Source: JAPLDB01 sp964356415 (GTDB lineage: Bacteria > Bacteroidota > Bacteroidia > AKYH767-A > 2013-40CM-41-45). Taken from it: a stretch of DNA of 58,697 nucleotides. Every line of letters starts with the position of its first letter. The stretch's first letter is position 1. The notes beneath the pieces are model-generated. The model did not search any database. It was not told the DNA's origin and saw only the letters and a program-made list of their open reading frames with translations. The stretch is taken from contig CAYHHK010000006.1 of assembly GCA_964356415.1 (NCBI GenBank), positions 1-58,697 of the forward strand, read 5' to 3'. The position numbers and the translations under genes are program-made. This document shows, in pieces, positions 16,284-25,509 of the stretch.

Positions 16284-17123
16284 CTACCTGAAAAGGATTT
16301 TATGCTTGATCCAACTGTAAGCTATCAGGCTAATCTTATGGTAATTCGGTATTCGTATCCTGCGTTGCATAATTTCAGAAGGTGTTACTTTCTCAAGTTT
16401 CTTAAGCAATTTGTAGTAATACACATAAGTGACATATACGCCAAGTTGTACTTTTTGGGGAAGTTGCTTAATTCCGCCAAAGGCTGCTTTGAAATCAATC
16501 TTTATCTCTTCTATAATTTTGTCCTTTTCTCCGGTCGTTAAATTATTCATGTCTAAACCCGGAAAATAGGCACGGGAAAGTTCCCTGTAATCGGTCTTGA
16601 TGTCCCTGAGGAAATTCACTTTTTGAAATGCCGATCCAAGGCTCATCGCAGATTTTTTTAACCGATTATATTCCTTTTCATCCCCTTCAACAAATATTTT
16701 CAGACACATAAGCCCAACCACATCTGCAGAGCCGTAAATATAATTGAGATACTCTTCCTTGTTATATGATGACTTAATCAAGTCTTGCTTCATGCTTGAC
16801 AAAAAAGCCTCAACAAGATCCCGGCTGATATTGTATTTATGGTAGGTGAGCTGAAAACTATGAAGTACAGGATTCAGGCTGATCTCGTTGTCAATTGCAT
16901 GATAAACTTCTGATTCGAAATTGGTCAGCAATAATTGTTTATCAAAGTCATGAAATGAATCTACGATCTCATCAGCAATCCTTACAAATCCATAAATGCC
17001 GTAGATGCCATCTCTGATATCAGATGGAAGCAACCGGATGGCATAAGAAAACGATGTGCTGTAAGCCCGTGTAAGCCTTTTGCTGTTTTCAATGGAAACC
17101 TTATTGTAAAGCGCGATATTCAA
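16284..17123 (-). CDS. Phytoene/squalene synthase family protein
   Basis: Condenses two prenyl diphosphates head to head; in Bacteroidota the usual product is phytoene for carotenoids. 279 residues. The two Asp-rich motifs are visible: DEIVD at residues 51-55 (in YGFVRIADEIVDSFHDF) and RDIKTD at 173-178 (in KVNFLRDIKTDYRE), plus YGSADVVGLM. The start is a TTG at 17121-17123: an in-frame TAA lies nine codons upstream, no ATG or GTG lies between, and the conserved N-terminus (YNKVSIENSK...YSTSFS) begins six residues in. No desaturase or cyclase gene is nearby, so it is an isolated carotenoid or hopanoid-precursor gene. Convergent with the sigma-54-type regulator. Confidence 0.88.
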   Translation of the reverse strand: MNIALYNKVSIENSKRLTRAYSTSFSYAIRLLPSDIRDGIYGIYGFVRIADEIVDSFHDFDKQLLLTNFESEVYHAIDNEISLNPVLHSFQLTYHKYNISRDLVEAFLSSMKQDLIKSSYNKEEYLNYIYGSADVVGLMCLKIFVEGDEKEYNRLKKSAMSLGSAFQKVNFLRDIKTDYRELSRAYFPGLDMNNLTTGEKDKIIEEIKIDFKAAFGGIKQLPQKVQLGVYVTYVYYYKLLKKLEKVTPSEIMQRRIRIPNYHKISLIAYSWIKHKILFR

Positions 17124-17193
17124 AATTTTTGAAAGTGGTTTAAATTACACGACAGCAATAATACTACTGCTGTGCCGGAATAGAATTGCTTTG

Positions 17194-17207
17194 CAAAATT
17201 AATTTTG
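17194..17207. promoter_or_regulatory. Palindrome with -7-like box on both strands
   Basis: CAAAATTAATTTTG is a perfect 14-bp palindrome between the divergent phytoene synthase and T9SS genes. On either strand it contains TAATTTTG, which matches TAnnTTTG. It could be a promoter box for the synthase or a repressor site; no -33 element is clear. Confidence 0.3.
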
Positions 17208-17272
17208 TTCGCCATTTGAAAGGCAGTTTAAAATTAGACTAAATTAATTCAAGGTGGTAAGGATAACATTTA

Positions 17273-17280
17273 TATCTTTG
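17273..17280 (+). promoter_or_regulatory. Candidate -7 box TATCTTTG
   Basis: Match to TAnnTTTG ending 7 bp before the ATG of the following gene. A -33 element is not obvious. Confidence 0.35.
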
Positions 17281-17287
17281 AAAATCG

Positions 17288-19450
17288 ATGAAATTACTTT
17301 TTCAAACAGGGTTCATGTTTCTTTCTCGAATAAGGATGATCCCTGTGCTTTGTTCTGTGGCATTTTTCTTCCTATTAACTTTTCATAGCAATAAGTCAAC
17401 CGGTCAGAGTCCTTTAAAGCCTGTATGGAATTATCGCTATGGAGGTGCTGATACTGACGGAACTACACATTTTATTCAGACAAGAGATGGCGGATATGTA
17501 ATAGCCGGATATTCTACTTCTGGTGCAACAGGAGATAAAACGCAGACTTCTCAGGGTAGTTTTGATTACTGGGTTGTTAAAACTGATTCTGCAGGAATCA
17601 TGCAGTTTAATTTTCGCTTTGGAGGATTGAATGAAGACCTGCTCACAACAGTTATGCAAACAGCGGACGGGGGTTATTTTCTAGGCGGGTATTCTGCTTC
17701 CGGTATAAGTGGCGACAAGACTGAAAATTCCCGTGGTATTTACGATTACTGGGTTATTAAAACAGATTCTTTAGGAAATAAAATCTGGGACAAAAGATTC
17801 GGAGGAAATGACTATGATCAGTTATACGAAGTGTTGCCTGCTGTCGGTGGAGGGTTTTTATTGGGTGGTTGGTCGGCTTCCGGTGTTACGGGAGATGTTA
17901 CTGATAGTTCCAGGGGAGACAAGGATTATTGGGTTGTTAGGATTGACTCAGTGGGTAATAAGTTATGGGACAAAAAATTTGGAGGGAGTGCAGATGATAT
18001 TTTTTCCTGCATGATTGCTTCAACTGATGGCGGATATTTACTTTGTGGTACTTCTGCTTCCGATAGTAGCGGAGACAAAACCCAGAATTCCAGGGGCAGC
18101 AATGATTATTGGATCGTTAGAATTGATACGGCCGGCAACAAGATATGGGACAAGCGTTTCGGCGGCAGCAATATTGATTACCCGACGGATATCCAACCAA
18201 CATATGATGGAAATTATATTATCGGTGGCTGGTCCGACTCGCCAATGGATGGAGACAGGAGTGATAGTTCAAATGGCGGACAGGACTTCTGGATCGTAAA
18301 AATAGATACCGCCGGAAATAAATTATGGGACAGGGATTTTGGCGGAAATGCAATTGAAGATGATTTCGGAAACTTGTTTCAGACTCTCGACTCTGGCATC
18401 ATGATTACCGGAACCTCTTACTCAAACATAAGTGGAGAAAAAACTGAAGATAATTTAGGCATTGAACAAGGGTGGTTGATTAAAACCGATTCACTCGGGA
18501 ACCTGCTTTGGGACAAAACCATTTTTACCCTTGGTCATGATGAATCGGCGCTGACCATTCAATCGTCTGACGGATGCTTCGAAGTCTCTGTCCCTACCCA
18601 GGGCGGAATAGGTGGATACAAAAGCCAGGATGCAAGAGGATTCAATGATTACTGGATAATTAAGTTTTGTGATAGTACATTATGGCCTGAGGCAAATTTT
18701 ATAGCTTCTGATTTTATGATTTGTCCGGGAACATGCACTGATTTTATTAATTATTCAATCAATGCCTTCTCTTATCAGTGGAGTTTCCCTGGAGGAAATC
18801 CTTCTTCAAGCACAGATTCAGTTCCACCATCTATATGTTATTCAAGTCCGGGAACTTATGATGTCGTACTTATTGCTGGTAATTATTTTTCAACGGATAC
18901 TTTGGTTTTGCAGAATTTTATCACCGTTTTCCCTCAGACAGCCCCCCAAAGCATCACACAGGTAAATGATACGCTTTATTCTAACCAGGGCTTTGTTTCT
19001 TACCAATGGTATTTCAATGGGAGCATTATCAACGGTGCAACCAACTATTTTTATTTTGCCCAGGCAAGTGGGGATTACTATGTTGTTTGCAGCGACAGCA
19101 ATGGATGTGAACTTGAAGCAGTAATATTCAATGTACTGACGAAGGTCGGGAATCAGTCACATTATTCGGAACTTCAGATATTCCCTAATCCTGTTTCTGA
19201 AATTCTTCATGTTGAATTACCTTCTACACTTATTAATTCAGGATATGTACCTGTCCGGTTCTTGATTTTCGACATAAAAGGGAAAAAGGTTTTAAGTGAA
19301 GAGCTGGAAATTTTCTCTACTCCTTCCGTGAAAATCCAAACTGAAATGAGCATTGATGTCAGCATACTTGCTGATGGAATGTATTGGCTTCAGACATACT
19401 TAGGTGATGAGCCAGTCAGAAACAAATTTGTCAAATCGTCAGGGGATTAA
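17288..19450 (+). CDS. T9SS-sorted protein with tandem propeller-like repeats
   Basis: 720 residues. Hydrophobic signal at about 15-40 (ending SNKSTGQ). Residues about 45-450 are seven tandem units of about 57-58 residues built on DGGYxxxGxSxSxxSGDKT, then SRGxxDYWVVKxDSxGNKxWDKxFGG. Such units usually close into a beta-propeller. Then come a PKD-like domain (about 465-560, with YQWSFPGGNPSSSTDS and CYSSPGTYDVVLIA) and an Ig-like module with YQWYFNGSIINGA and YYVVCSDSNGC, which recurs in the arylsulfotransferase pair downstream. The C-terminus is a type A sorting domain starting LQIFPNPVSEILHVEL. The protein is expected on the cell surface or released. Ligand unknown. Confidence 0.88.
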   Translation: MKLLFQTGFMFLSRIRMIPVLCSVAFFFLLTFHSNKSTGQSPLKPVWNYRYGGADTDGTTHFIQTRDGGYVIAGYSTSGATGDKTQTSQGSFDYWVVKTDSAGIMQFNFRFGGLNEDLLTTVMQTADGGYFLGGYSASGISGDKTENSRGIYDYWVIKTDSLGNKIWDKRFGGNDYDQLYEVLPAVGGGFLLGGWSASGVTGDVTDSSRGDKDYWVVRIDSVGNKLWDKKFGGSADDIFSCMIASTDGGYLLCGTSASDSSGDKTQNSRGSNDYWIVRIDTAGNKIWDKRFGGSNIDYPTDIQPTYDGNYIIGGWSDSPMDGDRSDSSNGGQDFWIVKIDTAGNKLWDRDFGGNAIEDDFGNLFQTLDSGIMITGTSYSNISGEKTEDNLGIEQGWLIKTDSLGNLLWDKTIFTLGHDESALTIQSSDGCFEVSVPTQGGIGGYKSQDARGFNDYWIIKFCDSTLWPEANFIASDFMICPGTCTDFINYSINAFSYQWSFPGGNPSSSTDSVPPSICYSSPGTYDVVLIAGNYFSTDTLVLQNFITVFPQTAPQSITQVNDTLYSNQGFVSYQWYFNGSIINGATNYFYFAQASGDYYVVCSDSNGCELEAVIFNVLTKVGNQSHYSELQIFPNPVSEILHVELPSTLINSGYVPVRFLIFDIKGKKVLSEELEIFSTPSVKIQTEMSIDVSILADGMYWLQTYLGDEPVRNKFVKSSGD

Positions 19451-19556
19451 TTTATATTTTTTTTACTGACCTGATCATTTGTTATCCTTATGATTAACTT
19501 TTATTAGCGGAATTTGTTTCTGTTTTTCATTTAGTCATTTTATTGTTCTGAACGAC

Positions 19557-19564
19557 TAACTTTG
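19557..19564 (+). promoter_or_regulatory. Candidate -7 box TAACTTTG
   Basis: Identical to the box in front of the sensor kinase gene and ending 4 bp before the UbiD-family ATG, so the transcript would be nearly leaderless. The -33 element is not convincing. Confidence 0.35.
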
Positions 19565-19568
19565 CTGC

Positions 19569-21506
19569 ATGTACCGCAACACGAAACACTGGATTAAAAC
19601 ACTTGAAGAAGCCGGAGAACTTATCCGTATAAAGGAATATGTAAATCCACACCTTGAAATTTCAGAGATCACCGACCGCATTTCAAAGCATGACGGTCCG
19701 GCTTTGCTTTTTGAAAATACAGGAACAGCATTCCCTTTGCTTATCAATTCAATGGGTTCGGAAAAAAGGATGGCCATGGCATTGGGGGTCGAAAGGCTTG
19801 ATGACATCGGTAAACAAATAGAGCAATTATTTCATCAGCTGGCAAGCCCTAAAGAATCCATTCTTGATAAACTGAAGATGTTGCCAACACTGAAATCAAT
19901 CGGCTCCTGGATGCCAAAAATTATTTCAGGCAGAGGTGAATGCCAGCAGGTTGTGATGGCTAGACCTGACATCACAAAATTTCCTGTCCTGAAATGCTGG
20001 CCTGAAGATGGCGGGCCGTTTCTGACCCTTCCGATCATTCATACCAAAGATCCGCTAACCGGTATTCGCAACGTGGGATTGTACAGGATGCAGGTGTTTT
20101 CACAGGACTTGACTGCAATGCACTGGCACAGACACAAAGTGAGTGCAAGACATTTTAATGAATTTAAAAAAATGGGAAAGCGAATGCCGGTCGCTGTTGC
20201 GCTTGGCGGTGATCCTGCATACACTTATTGTGCAACTGCTCCGCTTCCTGACGGTGTTGACGAATACATGCTTGCAGGTTTCATTAGAAAAAAAAGAGTG
20301 GAAATGGTTCAGTGCCTTACACTCACCAAGGAGGCTTATGGACAAGATGTTCAAGTGCCAGCTGATGCCGATATCATCATTGAAGGTTATATTGATCCTT
20401 CAGAAGATTTTATTCTGGAAGGACCGTTTGGAGATCACACCGGATACTATTCACTTGCTGATTTTTATCCTCGGTTTCATATCACCTGCATCACGCACAG
20501 GAAAGATGCTGTATATCCTGCAACCATTGTCGGTATTCCGCCGCAGGAAGATGCCTGGCTGGGCAAGGCAACAGAGCGGATTTTTTTAATGCCGATCAAA
20601 ATGACCACTGTTCCTGAGATTATTGATATGAACCTGCCTGTTGAGGGTGTTTTTCATAACCTTGTAATTGTAAAGATCAAAAAAGATTATCCGGGCCAGG
20701 CCATCAAAGTAATGCATTCCCTGTGGGGCGCAGGTCAAATGATGTTTACAAAGATGATGGTCGTGGTTGACGGAGATGTAAATATTCATAACCCAATGGA
20801 GGTAGCCGAATATGTATCAAAGAATTTCAATGCTGCTACCGATATCATCTTTACGCAGGGACCTGTAGACGTACTAGATCATTCATGCTCAGTGATGGCT
20901 TTTGGCGGTAAAATTGGAATTGATGGCACAAGGAAAATGCCGGAAGAAGAAAGTCAGCTCACAAAAGTCAACAATCGGGAATCATTAACTGATAATTGGA
21001 TGATTTCCAAAAGTGAAATTTTAAAACAGTTTCCAGAAATTAAGGCTGTCAATTCATCCTTATTCGAAAAAGGAGTGTCGCTTGTTTTTATTGGCATTGA
21101 AAAAAACAGGAAGAATCATGTCCATGAAATTGCTGAGCGGATTGCATTTAGGAAGGAGATTAGAAATGTGAAAGTGATTATTTTTCTCGATGACACAATG
21201 GATATTAACGATACTGCTGATGCGGTATGGAGATTTGCTAATAATGTTGATCCGAAAAGAGATCATCAGGTCATTCTTCCCGGGGCTGACGATGAAGTCG
21301 CCCATTTGATACTTGATGCAACACGCAAGACAAAGGAATATGACGGCTTTCAGCGTGACTGGCCGAACATCCTGGCGTCTGATGAAAAAACAATTCAACG
21401 CGTGGATGAAATATGGAGTGAGCTGGGATTGGGAAAGTTTATTGAATCGCCTTCTTTGAAATACAGAAAACAACTTTATAAAGGTGGAGCTGTAGTAGAA
21501 GACTAA
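19569..21506 (+). CDS. UbiD-family decarboxylase
   Basis: Prenylated-FMN-dependent decarboxylase, 645 residues. The N-terminus (HWIKTLEEAGELIRIKEYV) and the block ILEGPFGDHTGYYS (about 277-290, with active-site acidic residues) followed by FHITCITHRKDAVYPATIVG are diagnostic. GIPPQEDAWLGKATER and a long C-terminal extension suit the longer UbiD homologues of Bacteroidota. These organisms make menaquinone, so a role in the late decarboxylation of the futalosine or related route is the best guess, but aromatic-acid decarboxylation cannot be excluded. No partner flavin prenyltransferase (UbiX) is adjacent. The GT39 gene converges 21 bp after the stop. Confidence 0.88.
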   Translation: MYRNTKHWIKTLEEAGELIRIKEYVNPHLEISEITDRISKHDGPALLFENTGTAFPLLINSMGSEKRMAMALGVERLDDIGKQIEQLFHQLASPKESILDKLKMLPTLKSIGSWMPKIISGRGECQQVVMARPDITKFPVLKCWPEDGGPFLTLPIIHTKDPLTGIRNVGLYRMQVFSQDLTAMHWHRHKVSARHFNEFKKMGKRMPVAVALGGDPAYTYCATAPLPDGVDEYMLAGFIRKKRVEMVQCLTLTKEAYGQDVQVPADADIIIEGYIDPSEDFILEGPFGDHTGYYSLADFYPRFHITCITHRKDAVYPATIVGIPPQEDAWLGKATERIFLMPIKMTTVPEIIDMNLPVEGVFHNLVIVKIKKDYPGQAIKVMHSLWGAGQMMFTKMMVVVDGDVNIHNPMEVAEYVSKNFNAATDIIFTQGPVDVLDHSCSVMAFGGKIGIDGTRKMPEEESQLTKVNNRESLTDNWMISKSEILKQFPEIKAVNSSLFEKGVSLVFIGIEKNRKNHVHEIAERIAFRKEIRNVKVIIFLDDTMDINDTADAVWRFANNVDPKRDHQVILPGADDEVAHLILDATRKTKEYDGFQRDWPNILASDEKTIQRVDEIWSELGLGKFIESPSLKYRKQLYKGGAVVED

Positions 21507-21527
21507 TTCCTATTTTAATAGAAAAGA

Positions 21528-23420
21528 TCACGGTCTGTAAAGTGAATTCCGCGGAGTACTTTTCACAGATAAGTCATCAATGTAAAATGTTTCTTTCGTT
21601 TGATTCCAGACATAAATTCTCATCTCACAATTTTCATCTGGAATTTCAGAAAATAGAATTGCCCTTGTCCATTTGTTTTTTGAAGTGTAGAAATTCAGCA
21701 ATGGAGCATAGACATAAGAAACCATTTCTCCTTTTTTTAAGAATGCAATAACAAGCGAAGCATTTCTGATGGTGTCAGTGCAATAAAACCATGTTTCTGC
21801 TTTGATCATTTCTGTCTTGTCCAAATGGAGATTTGCTGTTTCATTTTTGTAACCCACGCTGAATTCTGTTTGCTCATTTAACTTTTGAGAATTCAATCCC
21901 GAATGAGCAACATCTTTGCTTTGATTTGCAGTTTCGTAACCCCAGTTATCTTTTTCGAAGTCGGTTTGGGAAATTAGCATCTCATTTGATGTTGTATTCC
22001 CGGTTCCAAATAATGTGATCTCTGAATTGAAAAAAGTATCCCGCTCAATAACGACAGGATATTTCTCAAGGATCAGTTCCGGAGTTTCATAAGCATGTAC
22101 TGCATTGGTCCATGCATAGAGGAAGTATTTGGCACTCGAGCTGTCAAGAATGGTTGACAGCAAGCCATATTTCGACTTTTCATCATCAGTATAGATGCTG
22201 ATCTGCGGGTCGTGATGCAGTTTTTTGAAATAGTAATTGATATAGGCGGGATTGCTTAGTGTAAACAATTTGACAATGTTCTCTTTGCCATATTTTTGAT
22301 CCCATTCTTTTGTCTTTTCAGCAAGTTCTTTGAACACACCGAAGTGCTTTGTTTTATAATATTGTTTCTCATAAACAGTGCTGTAAACTCCGACTGACAA
22401 AACAGCCAACGTAAGCAGTACAATGATTTTATTAGTCACCCATTTTTCATTTGGAATAGAGAAAGCAAAAATGATAAGGAAGGGAAAAGAAAAAATAAGT
22501 GTTGAGAATTGCAGCACTGGTGCTTTCCAAATAGAATAGCTGTATCCAATAAAAATTGGAAATAAATACCATGCAATTGAAAGTGTATGAAATTTTTTCC
22601 AGCTTGAATTCTTAATCGTGTATTTAAGGGTGCCGCCAATGCAAAAAATAAACAAACCCCAATGGATCCATGAATTATTAAATCCATAATTAAAAAATCT
22701 TAAGAAAAATTTATTATCCGGAGGAGGCAGCCAGCCACCGATTCCTTCGTATCCAAATTGCTGCTGGAAAATAGGAATCGATGGAATAAATAATAGTAAC
22801 GGTATGATATTGAAAATGATGTATTGAATATAGTTCTCTCTTTTCATGAAAAACAAACCGCTTATGCCGATTATCCCTGCCAGCATAAATGAGAAGTAAT
22901 GTGTATAAATGCAGCCCGCAGATGCCAGTATAAATGCGATGATGATCCACCGGTTTTTCTTTTCATCGAACACAAGCCGTGTCCAGAAATAGGCGAGCGC
23001 CAGTGTAAACATCAGCCCGATAGTATAAGGCCTTGCTGTCTGGCTATAGAGCAAAGGGAATTGCAATGTTGCCAGCGCAGCAGCGGACAATAGCCCTGTC
23101 GCCCTGCCAAACCATCTTTTAGCGAGTAGAAAAATAAGTAGAATGGAGATTATTCCTGAAACAGCAAACGGAAATCTCACAGTGAATACCTCATCATTGA
23201 TGTGGTGAATCGTAAACCATATCATCGTTTGAACCAAAGCAGGATGCCCATCCACTTTTATTCCTTTTTCCACTAGTTCATGAAATGTATCAAACCTGGC
23301 GCGGGTAAGTGCGCTTAATTCGTCATTGGAAAAGGAAATATCGCCAAGGTTGTGCAAACGCAGCCACGCGCCGGCGAGGAGAATAAGGAATAATAAAAGG
23401 TATTCGTAGTTCTTTTTCAT
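21528..23420 (-). CDS. GT39-like membrane glycosyltransferase
   Basis: 630 residues from ATG 23420; the frame continues five codons to a TTG, but the first membrane helix (YEYLLLFLILLAGAWLRL) begins right after this ATG. It has the ArnT/PMT type architecture: FSNDELSALTRARF in the first periplasmic loop supplies the conserved Asp-Glu pair, GHPALVQTMIWF follows, and about ten to twelve helices reach residue 370. The C-terminal 250 residues are soluble; the last part (about 510-630) reads as a beta-sandwich (AETWFYCTDTIRNASLVIAF, ETFYIDDLSVKS) resembling carbohydrate-binding modules. It probably transfers a sugar from a polyprenyl carrier on the periplasmic side. Acceptor unknown. Confidence 0.83.
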   Translation of the reverse strand: MKKNYEYLLLFLILLAGAWLRLHNLGDISFSNDELSALTRARFDTFHELVEKGIKVDGHPALVQTMIWFTIHHINDEVFTVRFPFAVSGIISILLIFLLAKRWFGRATGLLSAAALATLQFPLLYSQTARPYTIGLMFTLALAYFWTRLVFDEKKNRWIIIAFILASAGCIYTHYFSFMLAGIIGISGLFFMKRENYIQYIIFNIIPLLLFIPSIPIFQQQFGYEGIGGWLPPPDNKFFLRFFNYGFNNSWIHWGLFIFCIGGTLKYTIKNSSWKKFHTLSIAWYLFPIFIGYSYSIWKAPVLQFSTLIFSFPFLIIFAFSIPNEKWVTNKIIVLLTLAVLSVGVYSTVYEKQYYKTKHFGVFKELAEKTKEWDQKYGKENIVKLFTLSNPAYINYYFKKLHHDPQISIYTDDEKSKYGLLSTILDSSSAKYFLYAWTNAVHAYETPELILEKYPVVIERDTFFNSEITLFGTGNTTSNEMLISQTDFEKDNWGYETANQSKDVAHSGLNSQKLNEQTEFSVGYKNETANLHLDKTEMIKAETWFYCTDTIRNASLVIAFLKKGEMVSYVYAPLLNFYTSKNKWTRAILFSEIPDENCEMRIYVWNQTKETFYIDDLSVKSTPRNSLYRP

Positions 23421-23574
23421 ATTACTATCCGGCAATTGGCTGTGTTATCGAAAGCGATCAATGAAAGCATATGATCATTCTTCATCATTTGAAAATTTGA
23501 GTAGTGCATGGATAATATTTGCGCAATTTATTCAAGAAATTTTAGCGAATCACCAGTTTTCAATAAAAATGTTG

Positions 23575-23777
23575 AGTCCCATAGGGACGACATATTGGTA
23601 GGATAATAATGCGATGATGCGTTTAAGTCCCATCGGGACGACATATTGGTANNNNNNNNNNNNNNNNNNNNNNNNNNNNNNNNNNNNNNNNNNNNNNNNN
23701 NNNNNNNNNNNNNNNNNNNNNNNNNNNNNNNNNNNNNNNNNNNNNNNNNNNAGTCCCATCGGGACGACATATTGGTA
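23575..23777 (+). repeat. REP-like units, plus orientation, with gap
   Basis: Three readable copies of a 26-bp unit AGTCCCATMGGGACGACATATTGGTA at 23575-23600, 23626-23651 and 23752-23777. Each begins with a short palindrome (GTCCC-AT-GGGAC). The first two are 51 bp apart with a 25-bp spacer; the second and third are separated by the N run. The array abuts the transposase gene. Confidence 0.85.
23652..23751. other. Assembly gap (100 N)
   Basis: Exactly 100 N between two REP-like units, so further units may be missing. Confidence 0.97.
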
Positions 23778-23782
23778 TCAAC

Positions 23783-24244
23783 TTATTCCGGTTCTTTAAA
23801 AATATATCTTTCGTCAAATTCAATTTCAAACTCTTTAAGATATGATCTGTATTCGTCAATAAACGTAACTTTTCTGTGATGATCTTCTTGCGTTTTTATA
23901 TAATTAATTACGTTTGTAAGGTCACTGCGGCTATATGAAAATGCGCCATACCCTTCCTGCCAGTGAAATTTTGATTTGGTGAATTTATTTTCATTAATCC
24001 ACTTTGATGAATTTGCTTTTATGTCTTTCAGTAAATCAGAAATAGACTGGTGGGGGCGCAATCCGACCAGTGCATGCAGGTGGTCTTCGACGCCATTTAT
24101 GATCAATAGCTTGTGCTTGTTATTTTGCACTATACCTGTTATGTATTTTAATAGTTCATGTTTCCATGAATGATGAATCATCGCTGCACGGAACTTTACT
24201 GCGAAAATTAGTTGAAGGTGTATCTGTGTATAAGTATTTCCCAT
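23783..24244 (-). CDS. REP-associated tyrosine transposase (Y1/IS200-like)
   Basis: Single-strand HUH nuclease of the RAYT/TnpA-REP group, 153 residues from ATG 24244 (a TTG two codons upstream is also open). The HUH pair is His55-x-His57 in VEDHLHALVG and the nucleophilic Tyr is Tyr115 in NVINYIKTQEDHH. These are the two elements expected for Y1 transposases. The family cuts REP hairpins or IS200-type ends; RAYTs are usually single-copy, vertically kept and serve REP sequences. Here REP-like units point inward from both sides, which supports RAYT over a mobile IS200. The frame is intact. Confidence 0.9.
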   Translation of the reverse strand: MGNTYTQIHLQLIFAVKFRAAMIHHSWKHELLKYITGIVQNNKHKLLIINGVEDHLHALVGLRPHQSISDLLKDIKANSSKWINENKFTKSKFHWQEGYGAFSYSRSDLTNVINYIKTQEDHHRKVTFIDEYRSYLKEFEIEFDERYIFKEPE

Positions 24245-24342
24245 GCGCAAATTTACCTCGCAGAGAAATGCAAAACTCTGACTATTCGAAAAATACTGTT
24301 ATAATATCTATGTTATATTCAGAATTATTATTCGTTGAAAAA

Positions 24343-24418
24343 AATATATGCCGTCCCTACGGGACTTTCGAAGCTTACTTATTTATTAGTGTTACCAATA
24401 TTCCGTCCGTACGAGACA
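24343..24418 (-). repeat. REP-like units, minus orientation
   Basis: Two diverged copies of the unit on the opposite strand: 24343-24366 (core CCGTCCCTACGGGACT) and 24393-24418 (TACCAATATTCCGTCCGTAC, then GAGAC). They start about 52 bp apart, close to the 51-bp spacing on the other side of the transposase. 24419-24605 shows no gene. Confidence 0.75.
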
Positions 24419-24605
24419 ATAGCAAATGGCGCTTTATACCGTTATGTAAATATCAATCACGCTGGACTATGAAACCTTCCACCAGCAGCATTATTTATAA
24501 GAACTTCCGGAGGCACTTATTAAATGAACCTATTATGATTGTTGCCTTAATATCGTCCTTTGGAATATAGTGAATAAGCGTTTACGGATCTGTGAAAAAG
24601 ACGCT

Positions 24606-25379
24606 TTACTTCTCAGATCTGCTTCGCTGCCTGAGCACTTCATGCAAAAGCATTCCACAGGCAACCGATACATTCAGAGATGCAATCTGACCTGTCAGTG
24701 GAATTTTTAGCAGATCATCGGCCATTCTTAGAAGATCATTTGAAACGCCCGTGTCTTCAGATCCCATAATGATTGCACATGGAGAAACAAAATCAGCATC
24801 AAAAGAATTTTTCTTTCCTTTTTCTGTTGCAGCATAAATCTTTAATCCGCTTTCCCTTAGATACAGCAGTGTGTTTTTTATGCTGTCCACCTTACAAACA
24901 GGAATAATATTCAGTGCACCGGCAGATGTTTTTACTGCATCGGCATTGATCTGTGCGGATCCCGTAGAAGGAATTACAATTGCATCTGCACCACAGCATT
25001 CCGCCGTTCGGGCAATGGCTCCGAAATTACGTACATCGGTAATGTAATCGAGTACGATAAGCAATGGAGTTTTCCCTTCATTAAAACTGCGCTGCACAAT
25101 TTCTTCAACAGGCGCATAACTGATTTGTGATATGTAGCAAATGACATCCTGATGGTTTGCTCTGGTAAGCCGGCTGAGCTTTTCAACGGGCACTTCCTGC
25201 CAGTTTATATTGTGATCCCGCAATACCTGCTTCAAGTGTTTCATCTGAGCACTCGTACTCTGTCTGTTGATGAATATCCTCTCTATTTCCTTTCCGGCTT
25301 CAACGGCTTCCATTACCGGACGAATGCCATATATCATTTGGTCACCGCCATCATTATTTTGTTCCCTGTAGTTTTTCAT
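24606..25379 (-). CDS. rlmB: 23S rRNA 2'-O-methyltransferase, RlmB/TrmH type
   Basis: SPOUT-fold RNA methyltransferase, 257 residues. An N-terminal substrate-binding domain (GIRPVMEAVEAGKEIERIFI) is followed by the SpoU domain: motif 1 TDVRNFGAIARTAECCGADA, motif 2 IIMGSEDTGVSNDLL and motif 3 IPLTGQIASLNVSVACGMLL. Motif 1 carries the conserved Asn-x-Gly-x-x-x-Arg, and motif 3 the SAM-knot SLNVSVA. By resemblance it methylates the Gm2251-equivalent of 23S rRNA; other TrmH-family targets are possible. ATG 25379 is used; an internal ATG at codon 15 (MIYGIRP) would also keep the domain whole. It follows the GWxTD gene after 130 bp. Confidence 0.88.
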   Translation of the reverse strand: MKNYREQNNDGGDQMIYGIRPVMEAVEAGKEIERIFINRQSTSAQMKHLKQVLRDHNINWQEVPVEKLSRLTRANHQDVICYISQISYAPVEEIVQRSFNEGKTPLLIVLDYITDVRNFGAIARTAECCGADAIVIPSTGSAQINADAVKTSAGALNIIPVCKVDSIKNTLLYLRESGLKIYAATEKGKKNSFDADFVSPCAIIMGSEDTGVSNDLLRMADDLLKIPLTGQIASLNVSVACGMLLHEVLRQRSRSEK

Positions 25380-25483
25380 TCAGGACAAAGAAAGGAAAAG
25401 TAAAAGGAATGTAGAATTTTACCTGAAGAATAGTGCATTATTTGCAATTGAGAATCCCAATCCGGCCTTTTCACTTTCACATC

Positions 25484-25509
25484 CTCGCATTTGCACATTT
25501 ACACATTTG
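25484..25509. repeat. Short imperfect repeat CACATTT
   Basis: A few copies of a CGCATTTG/CACATTTA-type 7-8-mer directly at the 3' end of the GWxTD gene. Short and imperfect, possibly a decayed relative of the heptamer arrays. Confidence 0.4.

Noticed and set aside
23575..23777. Possible CRISPR array (26-bp repeats with a 25-bp spacer)
   Set aside because: Only three units are readable, similar units occur in inverted orientation beyond the adjacent gene, the neighbour is a RAYT transposase and no cas gene is present. REP-like units explain it better.
24166..24570. Plus-strand open frame across the right-hand REP units
   Set aside because: It is opposite to the transposase 5' end and translates the REP units themselves; no protein family resemblance.
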